Source: an uncultured Myxococcales bacterium (GTDB lineage Bacteria > Myxococcota_A > Polyangia > Polyangiales > Polyangiaceae). Taken from it: 64,000 bases of DNA. Within the stretch, counting starts at the first letter, position 1; each line of letters begins with the position of its first letter. Of this stretch, positions 51,745-60,478 are shown piece by piece. The translations under genes and the position numbers were made by a program. The DNA is taken from NCBI GenBank assembly GCA_937949945.1, contig CALFEQ010000007.1, forward strand, positions 23,597 through 87,596, in the 5' to 3' direction. The notes beneath the pieces are model-generated. The model made no database searches. It was given only the letters and a program-made list of their open reading frames with translations, and was not told where the DNA came from.

Positions 51745-52689
51745 ATGGCGGGGAAGCGCAAGAACGGGGGCGCGCCGGGAAACGGTAAGCGCACCGGCGG
51801 CGCTTCCTCGCCTGCTTTTGTGAGCTTGCGATCGAACGCGAGCTCGCCGTCACCGGCTCGGCGGAGCTACCGGCTGCTCGCGCTCGACCTCGACGGCACG
51901 CTGCTCAACCACGACGGCGTCGCGAACGAGGTCGACGTCGCGGCCGTCCGAAAGCTGAAGGCGCGGGGGATCAAGGTGACGATCCTCACGGGCCGCCTCT
52001 ACTCCGGCACGCGCGAGTCCGCCGAGATGCTCGGGATCGACGGGCCGGTGGGCTGCGCCGACGGAAGCCACATCGTCCACGTCAAGCAAGGCAAGACCCT
52101 GCTCCATCGAGGCATCCGTGGGCGCCCGGCCGAGCGCCTGCGTGTCAGCCTCGAGCGCAACGACCTCGTCGCCTTCCTCTTCGCCGAGGACGCGATCGTG
52201 CACGACGACCGGGGCGCCGACTACCTGCCGTACGTGCGCACGTGGTCGACCGACCTCCGTCATGCCCCTCGCGTGACCGAGCACGCGCTCTGGAACTCGG
52301 ACGGCGGGATGACGGCGGTCGTCGCGCTCGGCAAGGAGGCGAGCGTCGGCCGCACCGTCGAGGATCTCCAGCGCGACGGCGCGATGCAGGTCGCGATGTT
52401 CCCCTTCGGGCGTGACACCGACCACTGGGGGATGGTGGCCAGGGCGCCCGGAAGCACGAAGGGCACGGCGCTCGAGTGGGTGTGCGAGCACTACGGCATC
52501 CCGCTCGAGGAGACCGTCTGCGTCGGCGATTGGCTCAACGACCTGCCGATGATCGCGAAGGCGGGCCGCTCCTTCGCGATGGGGCAAGCGCCCACCGAGG
52601 TGAAGGCGGCGGCCACGGACGTGCTCGATCGGACGATCGACACGGGAGGCGCGATCGCGGAAGCGATCGGACGCGCATTCGGCATCTGA
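51745..52689 (+). CDS. Cof-type HAD hydrolase
   Basis: 314 residues. The Cof signature is intact: motif I 'LLALDLDGTLLNHDG', 'VTILTGRLYSGTRE' (motif II region) and 'VCVGDWLNDLPMI' (motif IV). It probably dephosphorylates sugar phosphates or nucleotide-like cofactors. The first 43 residues or so are a basic Gly/Ser/Lys-rich extension not usual for the family. It begins 19 nt after rpmA and lies 9 nt before feoA, so it seems part of the same transcript. Confidence 0.88.
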   Translation: MAGKRKNGGAPGNGKRTGGASSPAFVSLRSNASSPSPARRSYRLLALDLDGTLLNHDGVANEVDVAAVRKLKARGIKVTILTGRLYSGTRESAEMLGIDGPVGCADGSHIVHVKQGKTLLHRGIRGRPAERLRVSLERNDLVAFLFAEDAIVHDDRGADYLPYVRTWSTDLRHAPRVTEHALWNSDGGMTAVVALGKEASVGRTVEDLQRDGAMQVAMFPFGRDTDHWGMVARAPGSTKGTALEWVCEHYGIPLEETVCVGDWLNDLPMIAKAGRSFAMGQAPTEVKAAATDVLDRTIDTGGAIAEAIGRAFGI

Positions 52690-52698
52690 CTCCTTCGC

Positions 52699-52962
52699 AT
52701 GAGCGATCGGCCAGAACGGACGCAATCGACGACCCTCGCGAGCGCGACCCTCGGGCAGCGCGTCCGCGTGGTGGGCGCGCGTCTCGAGGGCGACGTCGCG
52801 GCGTGGATCGCGGCCGTGGGACTGCACGAAGGGGAGGAGGTCGTCGTTCTCCGTCGGGCGATCCTCGGCGGCCCGCTCCACGTGCGCACCGCCTCCGGTG
52901 GCGAGTTCGCCGTCGCGCAGGAGATCGCCGCCTGTCTCGACGTGGTCGAGGTCGCGTCATGA
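52699..52962 (+). CDS. feoA: Ferrous iron transport accessory protein FeoA
   Basis: 87 residues with an SH3-like FeoA fold: 'LASATLGQRVRVVGARLEGD' through 'GLHEGEEVVVLRRAILGGPL' and 'GGEFAVAQEIAACLDVVEVA'. FeoA interacts with FeoB to regulate Fe(II) import. Overlaps feoB by 4 nt (ATGA). Confidence 0.92.
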   Translation: MSDRPERTQSTTLASATLGQRVRVVGARLEGDVAAWIAAVGLHEGEEVVVLRRAILGGPLHVRTASGGEFAVAQEIAACLDVVEVAS

Positions 52963-54866
52963 GCGCCGCAGCGGACGCCGTCCCCGGGCGCGGCGGAGAC
53001 GCGAAGAAGCCGACGGTCGCGCTGATCGGACGACCGAACTCCGGAAAGTCGTCGCTCTACAACCTCGTCACGGGAGGCAACGCCCGCGTCGGCAACTACC
53101 CCGGGATCACGGTCGACGTGCTCGAGGCCGACGTCACGCTTCCGTCGGGCACCCCGGTGAAGGTCGCCGATCTGCCGGGCCTCTACTCGGTCGAGGCGAC
53201 GGTCGCCCAGGACACGGACGAAGGCGTCGCTCGGAGATTCCTCGAGACGCTGCGCTCGGGCCAAGAGGATTTCCTCGTCGTGCAGGTCGTCGATCCGACG
53301 CGGCTCGCGCTCGGCCTGCGCCTCACCCGCGAGCTCGCCGCGGCGAAGCTCCCGCTCTTGCTCGTCCTCACGCACGAGGACGTGCTGCGTTCGGAGGGTC
53401 GCGCCGTCGACACGGAGCGCCTCTCGAGCGAGCTCGGCGTCCCCGTCATCCTCGTCGATGCGCGCGATCGCAACGCGAAGGCCAGGGTCCTCGCCTCCGT
53501 CGACGATCGGCTGCGCGAGCGCGAGCGCGCCGCGGGACGCGCGACGTTCGACCCCGCAGACGTCGCACACCGGGTCGTGCGCGAGGTCTCGACCACGCGC
53601 GAGGTCGAGCGCCGCCGACGGCTGACCGAGCGGCTCGATGCGGTGCTGCTCCACCCGGTCGTCGGCCCGTTCCTCTTCGTCGGCCTCATGGCCCTCGTGT
53701 TCGCGGCCGTCTTCCTCGTCGCCGATCCGGTGACGTCGCTCTTCGACGAGCTCGTCGGCCTCGCGCGGAGCGGGCTCGATCGCGCGCTCGGCGAGGGCCT
53801 GCTCGCGTCGTTCATCGCGGACGGCGTCCTCGGAGGCGCGGGCACCGTGCTCGCGTTCATGCCGCAGATCGTGATCCTCACGGTCGCGCTCGAGCTCCTC
53901 GAGGCGAGCGGGTATCTCGCGCGCGGCGCGTTCCTCGTCGACCGCCTGCTGCGTCTGCTCGGGCTCTCCGGCAGGAGCTTCCTCCCGCTGCTCATGGGCC
54001 ACGCGTGCGCGGTGCCGGCCATCGCCTCGACGCGCGTGATCCGCGACCCGCGCGAACGGCTCACGACGATCCTCGTGCTGCCGCTGATGACGTGCTCGGC
54101 GCGGCTGCCGACGTACGGGCTCGTCATCCAGGCCTTCTTCTCCGAGCGCTCCGCGCTCTTCCGCGCCTGCCTCTTCGTGGGGCTCTACTTCTCCGGGATC
54201 CTCGCCGGCCTCCTCGCGTCGTGGGTCCTCCGCCACACCGCCACGAAGGGCAAGGGCCTGCCGCTCGTCCTCGAGATGCCGGCCTACCGCGTCCCCCAGG
54301 CTCGCGTCGTGATGCGGAAGGCATACACCGTCTCGAAGCGCTTCTTGCGCGACGTGGGCACGACGATCGTGATCGCGTCGGCGATCCTCTGGGTCCTGCT
54401 CGAGATCCCGATGCCCGGAAAGACGCCGGCGGACGACGCGCCTCCGATCGAGGCCAGCGTCGCCGCGACGATCGGTCAGGCCGTCGAGCCGGTCACCCGA
54501 CCCGCGGGATTCGATTGGAGGATCAACGTCGGCCTCATCGGCTCGTTCGGCGCGCGCGAGCTCATGGTCGCGACGTTGGGCGTCGTCTACGGGATCGAGG
54601 ACGCGGAGGACGACGCGGCGCCGCTCGCGGAGAAGCTCGCCGAGGCGAAGCGCCCCGACGGAACGCCGCTGTACGGCGCGCGGACGGGCCTCGCACTGCT
54701 CGCGTTCTTCGTCCTCGCGTGCCAGTGCATGAGCACGGTCGCGGCGATACGCCGCGAGACCGGAGGCTGGCGCTGGCCCGCGTTCGTCGTCGCGTATACG
54801 TACGGGGTCGGCTGGCTGGCCGCCGTCGCGGTCTATCAGCTCGGCGGCGCTCTCGGAGTACGATGA
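52959..54866 (+). CDS. feoB: Ferrous iron transporter FeoB
   Basis: FeoB is the inner-membrane Fe(II) permease with a cytoplasmic G domain. G1 is 'GRPNSGKSS', G2 Thr is in 'NYPGITVD', G3 'DLPG'; the G4 position reads 'THED' rather than NxxD, which might change nucleotide choice. The membrane part has the paired core 'LMGHACAVPAIASTR' and 'LMTCSARLPTYGLV', each with a conserved Cys. 635 residues is shorter than E. coli FeoB (773). No feoC is seen. Confidence 0.93.
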   Translation: MSAAADAVPGRGGDAKKPTVALIGRPNSGKSSLYNLVTGGNARVGNYPGITVDVLEADVTLPSGTPVKVADLPGLYSVEATVAQDTDEGVARRFLETLRSGQEDFLVVQVVDPTRLALGLRLTRELAAAKLPLLLVLTHEDVLRSEGRAVDTERLSSELGVPVILVDARDRNAKARVLASVDDRLRERERAAGRATFDPADVAHRVVREVSTTREVERRRRLTERLDAVLLHPVVGPFLFVGLMALVFAAVFLVADPVTSLFDELVGLARSGLDRALGEGLLASFIADGVLGGAGTVLAFMPQIVILTVALELLEASGYLARGAFLVDRLLRLLGLSGRSFLPLLMGHACAVPAIASTRVIRDPRERLTTILVLPLMTCSARLPTYGLVIQAFFSERSALFRACLFVGLYFSGILAGLLASWVLRHTATKGKGLPLVLEMPAYRVPQARVVMRKAYTVSKRFLRDVGTTIVIASAILWVLLEIPMPGKTPADDAPPIEASVAATIGQAVEPVTRPAGFDWRINVGLIGSFGARELMVATLGVVYGIEDAEDDAAPLAEKLAEAKRPDGTPLYGARTGLALLAFFVLACQCMSTVAAIRRETGGWRWPAFVVAYTYGVGWLAAVAVYQLGGALGVR

Positions 54867-54933
54867 TCGCGCCCGCCACGAGACGCGCCGCGCAGGGCGA
54901 GCGGCGATCGGCAGGGCGGCGATCGGCGAGGAC

Positions 54934-56424
54934 ATGGATGAGCTGAGTGCGGAGCGGCGCAAGCGATCGGGGCCGGGGCTCCGCTTGCAGATCGTCCTCA
55001 CGCTCGCCGGCGTGATCCTCCTCGCCTACGTGCCGCTCTTCTTCGCCATCGCGCAGATCGCGCGAGGAACCTCGCTCTCGTACCAGGAGGACGCCGCGAG
55101 GAGCCTCGGCCGTGCGATCGCCGCGCACGTCTCCGACGTACGCGCGAACGAGCCGAGCGCTCTGCACAAGGCGATCGAGGCCCACGCCGGCGAGGGCGGC
55201 GCCCTCGCGATCGCCGTGTACGGTCCTCGCGGGGACGTGCTGGCGAGCGGCGGCGACCGCGACGAGATCGCCGCGCTCGTGCCCCCGACGCCGCCGTTCG
55301 GAGAGGCCGCCTCCCGCGTGATCACGCCGGGCGGCCGCGCGCTCGAGGTGATGCTGCCGAGCGGCGACGAGCACGCGGTGGTCGTCCGCGTCCGCGCCGA
55401 GGACGATCCGGTCCGGACGGCGCGGCTCGTCCGCGCCGTCGCGCTCTACATGACCGTGTTCGCGCTGGCGCTGCTCGTCATCGCGTACATCGTCCTGACC
55501 CGCACGATCGTCCGGCCGATCGAGCAGCTCGCGCGCTCGGCCGATCGCGTGGCGAGCGGCACGCGCGACCTCGACGTCCCCGCCGCCGGCGCGCGCGAGG
55601 TCGCCGAGCTCGGCGCGAGCGTGCGGGCGATGGCGGCGCGCCTGCTCGCGGACGAGAAGGCGCTCCGGGCGAAGATCGAGGAGCTCACGGCGACGACGAA
55701 GCGCCTCGGCGAGACGCGCGAGCAGCTCGCGGGCAGCGAGCGGATGGCGAGCGTCGGCAGGCTCGCGGCGGGTGTCGCGCACGAGATCGGCAACCCCATC
55801 GCCGCGATCATGGGGATGCACGACCTGCTCGAGGATCCGGAGACGCCCGAGGACGTCCGCGCGGACTTCCTCAAGCGGATGCGAAAGGAGACGGAGCGCA
55901 TCCACGTCGTCGTCCGCGATCTGTTGGACTTCGCACGACCCGAGCAAGGCCCCGACTCGAACAACCGCACCGCCTCGGTGTCCGAGGTCACGGACGACGC
56001 GCTCGCCCTCGTCCGTCCGCAGAAGGACTTCAAGGGCGTCGAGACGCGCGTCGAGCTCGAGCCGGACCTCACCGTCGCGCTGAGCCCTCAGCGTCTCACC
56101 CAAGTGCTCCTGAACCTGCTGCTCAACGCGGGCGCGGCGCTCGCGTCGAGGCCCGCCCCGCGCATCGTCGTCGTCCGCGCGAAGAAGATCGACGCGAGCG
56201 TGCGCATCGAGGTGGAGGACAACGGTCCGGGCGTCCCGAAGGACATCGCGCCCCGCATCTTCGATCCGTTCGTGACGACCAAGGACGTCGGCGCCGGCAC
56301 GGGCCTCGGCCTCGCCGTCTGCCGCGGCATCGTCGAAGGCGCGAAGGGTCGCATCTTCGTCGACGAGAGCTACGAAGGCGGTGCGCGGTTCGTCGTCGAG
56401 CTGCCATGCGCCGCACCAGGTTGA
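54934..56424 (+). CDS. Membrane-bound sensor histidine kinase
   Basis: 496 residues. Transmembrane helices at about 20-42 and 165-190 flank an outside sensor domain of about 120 residues. A HAMP linker ('RPIEQLARSADRVASGTRDL') follows. The HisKA phospho-acceptor is in 'GVAHEIGNPIAAIMGM', and the ATPase has N box 'NLLLNAGAAL', G1 'VEDNGPGVP' and G2 'GTGLGLAVCRG'. Layout is of the NtrB type. It starts 67 nt after feoB; no response regulator is adjacent, so an iron link is only suggested by position. Confidence 0.92.
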   Translation: MDELSAERRKRSGPGLRLQIVLTLAGVILLAYVPLFFAIAQIARGTSLSYQEDAARSLGRAIAAHVSDVRANEPSALHKAIEAHAGEGGALAIAVYGPRGDVLASGGDRDEIAALVPPTPPFGEAASRVITPGGRALEVMLPSGDEHAVVVRVRAEDDPVRTARLVRAVALYMTVFALALLVIAYIVLTRTIVRPIEQLARSADRVASGTRDLDVPAAGAREVAELGASVRAMAARLLADEKALRAKIEELTATTKRLGETREQLAGSERMASVGRLAAGVAHEIGNPIAAIMGMHDLLEDPETPEDVRADFLKRMRKETERIHVVVRDLLDFARPEQGPDSNNRTASVSEVTDDALALVRPQKDFKGVETRVELEPDLTVALSPQRLTQVLLNLLLNAGAALASRPAPRIVVVRAKKIDASVRIEVEDNGPGVPKDIAPRIFDPFVTTKDVGAGTGLGLAVCRGIVEGAKGRIFVDESYEGGARFVVELPCAAPG

Positions 56425-56445
56425 CGTGCAGCTCCTTCGAGCGAG

Positions 56446-57240
56446 CTACTTCTCGATCTCCGCGATCCAATCGCGGAGACGCACGACGGGGAGATTCTTG
56501 TCCTTCGCGACGGCGAGGACCTCGGGGAGAGCGGCCACACCGGCAGGCACGTGGTCGTCCCGCTCGGCGGCGTCGTGCATGAGGACGATCGCGCCGTCGT
56601 CGAGGGCGTGCGCGATCCGTGCGGCGACGGCGGCCGGCTTCGCCCGTGCGATGCCGTCCCGTCCGGAGACGGACCACCCCACGACGGTGAGGTCGAGCTG
56701 ATCGGCGACGCGCGCGATCGTCGGGTTCGTGTGACCGATCGGCGGGCGGAACAACGTCGGGCGCTCCTTCGTCACCTTCTCGAGCGCGCGGATGGCGCGC
56801 TCCAGATCGCGGCGCACGCGACGCGATCCGCGCAGCGAGAAGAGGCGGTCGTGCGCGAAGCCGTGCACGCCGACGTCGTGACCGCGCGCGAGGATCTCCT
56901 TTACGACGTCGGGGTATCTCTCCACCTTGCGGCCGACGAGGAAGAAGGTCGCCTTCGCGTCGTGCGCGTCGAGGATGTCGAGCACCTTCCGCGTGTGGAC
57001 GGGATCGGGGCCGTCGTCGAACGTGAGGACGATGCCCTTTGCGTCCTTCGGTCCACGCACCACGGCGTCGGCGAACATCCGCAATCGGAGAACGAAGACG
57101 CCGGAGAGGAGGATCGCGAGGTAGCCGCCGGCGGCAACGACGGAGACGGGCAGAGGCGGCGGTCCGTGGAGGACGGCGTGGACCGCGAGCAGGATGCCGC
57201 CGAGGGTGGCGGCGTAGAAGACGAACCGCGCCGGCGGCAT
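56446..57240 (-). CDS. Membrane-anchored polysaccharide deacetylase
   Basis: 264 residues. Two N-terminal membrane helices precede a NodB-homology domain: 'GIVLTFDDGPDPVHTRKVLD' (catalytic Asp and metal Asp), 'HDVGVHGFAHDRLFSL' (metal His pair), 'LFRPPIGHTN' and 'VVGWSVSGRDG'. The domain removes acetyl groups from GlcNAc-containing polymers or peptidoglycan, here on the outer face of the inner membrane. The gene converges with the histidine kinase. The 57.2-57.8 kb gene is 12 nt upstream on the same strand. Confidence 0.9.
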   Translation of the reverse strand: MPPARFVFYAATLGGILLAVHAVLHGPPPLPVSVVAAGGYLAILLSGVFVLRLRMFADAVVRGPKDAKGIVLTFDDGPDPVHTRKVLDILDAHDAKATFFLVGRKVERYPDVVKEILARGHDVGVHGFAHDRLFSLRGSRRVRRDLERAIRALEKVTKERPTLFRPPIGHTNPTIARVADQLDLTVVGWSVSGRDGIARAKPAAVAARIAHALDDGAIVLMHDAAERDDHVPAGVAALPEVLAVAKDKNLPVVRLRDWIAEIEK

Positions 57241-57252
57241 GACCGGTTCGGA

Positions 57253-57795
57253 TCAGCGACGCTTCTTCGCCGGCGCCGCCTCCTCCTCCAACTCCTCGTC
57301 CTCTGCCGCGTCCTCGCCCGCGACGCGCACCTTCGTGCCGCCCTTGGCCTTCGCGCCGTCCTTCGCGTCCGTCGACTCTTTCGTGTCGCCGCCCGTGTTG
57401 TCGAGCTCGAAGAACCCGGCGAGCACCGCGGCGATGAGCGGGAGGGTCACGGCGGGGAGCTGCCCGATCTCGGTCGGACCGTCGCTCGCCTTGAGCGCCG
57501 AGAGGTCCACCGGCACGTGGACCCACTGCCGGAGCGCGAACATCCCGCCGAGCCCGATGAGCGCGCCGAAGAACGCCTTCAGCCCAGCCTCGAGCTTGCC
57601 GTCCGAAGACCAGATGGGCTTGCCGGCCACGAGCCCGGTGATGACGCCGGTGAGCGCAGCCGAGAGATAGGCCCCCACCGCGCCGAGCGACGAGTCCGCG
57701 AACGACTTCACACCGAGCCCCTGGACGAGGATGGCCGCCACGATGGCGCCGATCACCGTCCCAAGGAAGAGGCCGATGACGAGTCGCTTCAGCAT
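57253..57795 (-). CDS. Membrane protein with charged C-terminal tail
   Basis: ATG 57795 gives 180 residues with four likely membrane helices ('LVIGLFLGTVIGAIVAAIL', 'VGAYLSAALTGVITGLVAG', 'FFGALIGLGGMFAL', 'LPLIAAVLAGFFEL'). A final 50-residue Lys/Glu/Asp/Ala tail follows. Gly-zipper motifs are present in helices 1 to 3. I do not recognise a family. It probably shares a transcript with the polysaccharide deacetylase. Confidence 0.75.
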   Translation of the reverse strand: MLKRLVIGLFLGTVIGAIVAAILVQGLGVKSFADSSLGAVGAYLSAALTGVITGLVAGKPIWSSDGKLEAGLKAFFGALIGLGGMFALRQWVHVPVDLSALKASDGPTEIGQLPAVTLPLIAAVLAGFFELDNTGGDTKESTDAKDGAKAKGGTKVRVAGEDAAEDEELEEEAAPAKKRR

Positions 57796-58034
57796 ATACG
57801 CACCTCGGAGTCTACCCGGCCACCCGGTCACCGCAAGCGGCGCGGTCCGGCGCCTCGGCCTCGGATGTCACGCTCGTCGTCACGCGTTCTCCTTCTCTTC
57901 CGCCGCGCTGTCGGACCACGTCTCCCTCGTCCTCGCATTCGTTGTCGTGCGCCTCGCTCCCGGTATTCGGGTCGGCGTGCGCCGGCGCTCGACGTCACCT
58001 TTTCGCCTCAGTTCGGGTGCGCGCGAGCACGCCG

Positions 58035-60356
58035 TCAGCCGAGCGGTCGCGCCGCGCACGCTCGCCTCGTCCTCAGCGCGAGCGTCGTCTGCCGCGACTC
58101 CTCGCGGCGATCGGGAGAGAGCGCCTGGCGGAGCGCGCGGGGATCCGCGACGAGGACGACGAGCCGCTTCCCGCGCGTCACCGCCGTATACACGAGGTTC
58201 TTCGAGAGCATGACGTAGTGCGACGTCAGAAGCGGCATGACGACCGCCGGATATTCGCTCCCCTGCGACTTGTGAACCGTGCATGCGTACGCGAGCGTGA
58301 GCTCGTCGAGCGCGCGCCCGTCGTACGGGATGTCGCGTGCGTCGCGAGCGTCTCCGTCGTCGAAACGAACCACGAGCGAACCTTGTTCCTCGTCGACGGA
58401 CACGATGACGCCGACGTCTCCGTTGTAGACGCCCTTCTCGTAGTCGTTCCGGAGCTGCATCACCTTGTCGCCGACGCGGAAGACCGTGCTCCCTCGGGCG
58501 AGCGCAGGGCCGGACGGGTTCAGCGCGGCCTGGAGCGCCTCGTTGAGCGCCGCGGTCCCCGCCGGGCCGCGGTTCGTCGGCGTCAGCACCTGGATGTCGC
58601 GGACCGGATCGAGCGCGAACTTCCTCGGGATGTGCCGGACGACGAGATCGACGATCACGCGCCGCGCCTCGTCCGCGTCGCGCTTGTCCATCATGAAGAA
58701 GTCGGCGTCCGCCCCCTTCGGCGGGACGATCGGCGGCTCGCCGGCGTTGATCCGGTGGGCGTTCTGGACGATGAGGCTGCTCGAGGCCTGGCGGAAGATC
58801 TTCACCAGCCGCACGCACGGGACGACGCCCGACGCGATCGCGTCGCGGAGCACGGAGCCGGGACCCACGCTGGGGAGCTGATCGACGTCGCCCACGAGCA
58901 CGAGGCGCGCGCCGTCGGCGACGGCCTGCGTGAGGGCGTCGGCCATCCACACGTCGATCATCGAGCTCTCGTCGACGACGATCGCGCCCGCCTCGATCGG
59001 CCGCTTGGCGTCGCGCTTGAACGTGCCGGTCTTCGGATCGAACTCGAGCAGGCGATGCAGCGTCATCGCCTCGCTCCCCGTCGCCTCGGTCATGCGCTTC
59101 GCCGCGCGGCCGGTGGGCGCGGCGAGGCGCGTGACGACGCCCGCGCGCTCGAAGACGCCGAGGATCGCTTTCACGACCGTCGTCTTCCCGACGCCCGGAC
59201 CGCCGGTCACGACGAGGAGCGGACAGCGCGCGGCGCGCTCCACCGCGAGCCGCTGCTCGTCCGCGAGCACGGTCCCGGTCTCGCGCTCGAAGGCCTCGAC
59301 GGCCTGCGCGAAGCCGGGCAGCTCGTCACCGGGGCGCGACGCGAGATCGGCGAGGCGCGCTGCGAGGCGCGTCTCCGTCTCGTGCATGCGCGCATCGAAC
59401 ACCGCTGCGCTCCTCGGCACGACGCCGCCGTGTCCGATCCGCAGGCGCTCGAGGTCGCTCGTCTCGACGACCACGAGGCTCGCGCCCCCGTTCTCCTGCT
59501 CTCCGCCGCCGGCCGCGAGCACCGCGAGCGCGCGCTCGAGCCGCTCGATCGTCTCGATGCTCGGCACCTCGGCCTCGCCCGCGTCCGTCGCGAGGAGCCG
59601 CGCAGCGCGGGTGACGAGGTCCTCGGCGACGAGGTAGCAGTGTCCGGCCTCCGTCGCGTCGCGGAGCGTCTGGAGGAGCGCCGCCTTCAGGCGCTGCGGC
59701 GAGTCCTTGGCGATCCCCATCTCCGCCGCGATGCGATCGGCCGTGCGGAAGCCGATGCCCCACACGTCGATGGCGAGGCGGTAGGGATCGCTCGAGACGA
59801 TGCTCACCGCCTTCGGCCCGTAGCGTTTGAAGATGCGCGTCGCGAGGTGCGCGCTCGCGCCGTGGGCCTGGAGGAAGACCATGACGTCGCGGATCGCGCG
59901 CTGCTCGTTCCAAGCGGCGACGAGCGCGTCGGCGCGCGCACGTCCGAGGCCCGGCACCTCGCGCAACCGCTCCGGCTGCTCTTCGAGGACCTTCAGCGTG
60001 TCGAGGCCGAAGCGCGCGACGATGCGCTTCGCCGTCACCTCACCGATGCCCTTGATGAGCCCCGAGCCGAGGTACTTCTCGATTCCGGCGAGCGTGGTGG
60101 GGGCGAGCTCGGTCACGTTCGTGACGCGGAGCTGCTCGCCGTGCTGCTGGTTGCGCTCGAACGTCCCGCGCGCCCGTACGGTCGCGCCGACGGCGACCCG
60201 AGGGAAGACGCCGACGATCGTGACCCGATCGCGGCGGCCCGGGACGTCGAGCTTGACGACGCGAAAGCCCGTCTCCTGGTTCTCGTACGTGACGACGGCG
60301 ACGACGCCCTCGACGGCGACCTCGCGCGACGCGGCGGTTCCCTGAGACGAGCCCAC
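58035..60356 (-). CDS. recD2: RecD2-type DNA helicase
   Basis: 773 residues, GTG start at 60356. An N-terminal OB-like region and helix-hairpin-helix segments ('GIEKYLGSGLIKGIGEVTAK', 'LREVPGLGRARADALV') precede the SF1B motor: Walker A 'GGPGVGKTTVVKAI', 'VVDESSMIDV', 'LVGDVDQLPSVGPG' and 'TVHKSQGSEYPAVVMPL'. RecD2 acts without RecBC as a 5'-3' helicase in repair and replication restart. Two low-similarity segments sit in the middle, as usual. Transcribed alone. Confidence 0.96.
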   Translation of the reverse strand: MGSSQGTAASREVAVEGVVAVVTYENQETGFRVVKLDVPGRRDRVTIVGVFPRVAVGATVRARGTFERNQQHGEQLRVTNVTELAPTTLAGIEKYLGSGLIKGIGEVTAKRIVARFGLDTLKVLEEQPERLREVPGLGRARADALVAAWNEQRAIRDVMVFLQAHGASAHLATRIFKRYGPKAVSIVSSDPYRLAIDVWGIGFRTADRIAAEMGIAKDSPQRLKAALLQTLRDATEAGHCYLVAEDLVTRAARLLATDAGEAEVPSIETIERLERALAVLAAGGGEQENGGASLVVVETSDLERLRIGHGGVVPRSAAVFDARMHETETRLAARLADLASRPGDELPGFAQAVEAFERETGTVLADEQRLAVERAARCPLLVVTGGPGVGKTTVVKAILGVFERAGVVTRLAAPTGRAAKRMTEATGSEAMTLHRLLEFDPKTGTFKRDAKRPIEAGAIVVDESSMIDVWMADALTQAVADGARLVLVGDVDQLPSVGPGSVLRDAIASGVVPCVRLVKIFRQASSSLIVQNAHRINAGEPPIVPPKGADADFFMMDKRDADEARRVIVDLVVRHIPRKFALDPVRDIQVLTPTNRGPAGTAALNEALQAALNPSGPALARGSTVFRVGDKVMQLRNDYEKGVYNGDVGVIVSVDEEQGSLVVRFDDGDARDARDIPYDGRALDELTLAYACTVHKSQGSEYPAVVMPLLTSHYVMLSKNLVYTAVTRGKRLVVLVADPRALRQALSPDRREESRQTTLALRTRRACAARPLG

Positions 60357-60478
60357 GCGCGAACCCTACTTCGTCCGCCAGCCCGACGCGACGGGCAGCG
60401 ACGAAGAAGGTCCGGCGTGGCGCCGTTCGGCGAAGGATCGGGCGTGACGAGCGCGCGCGAGCGATCGAGCCCCGCCGA

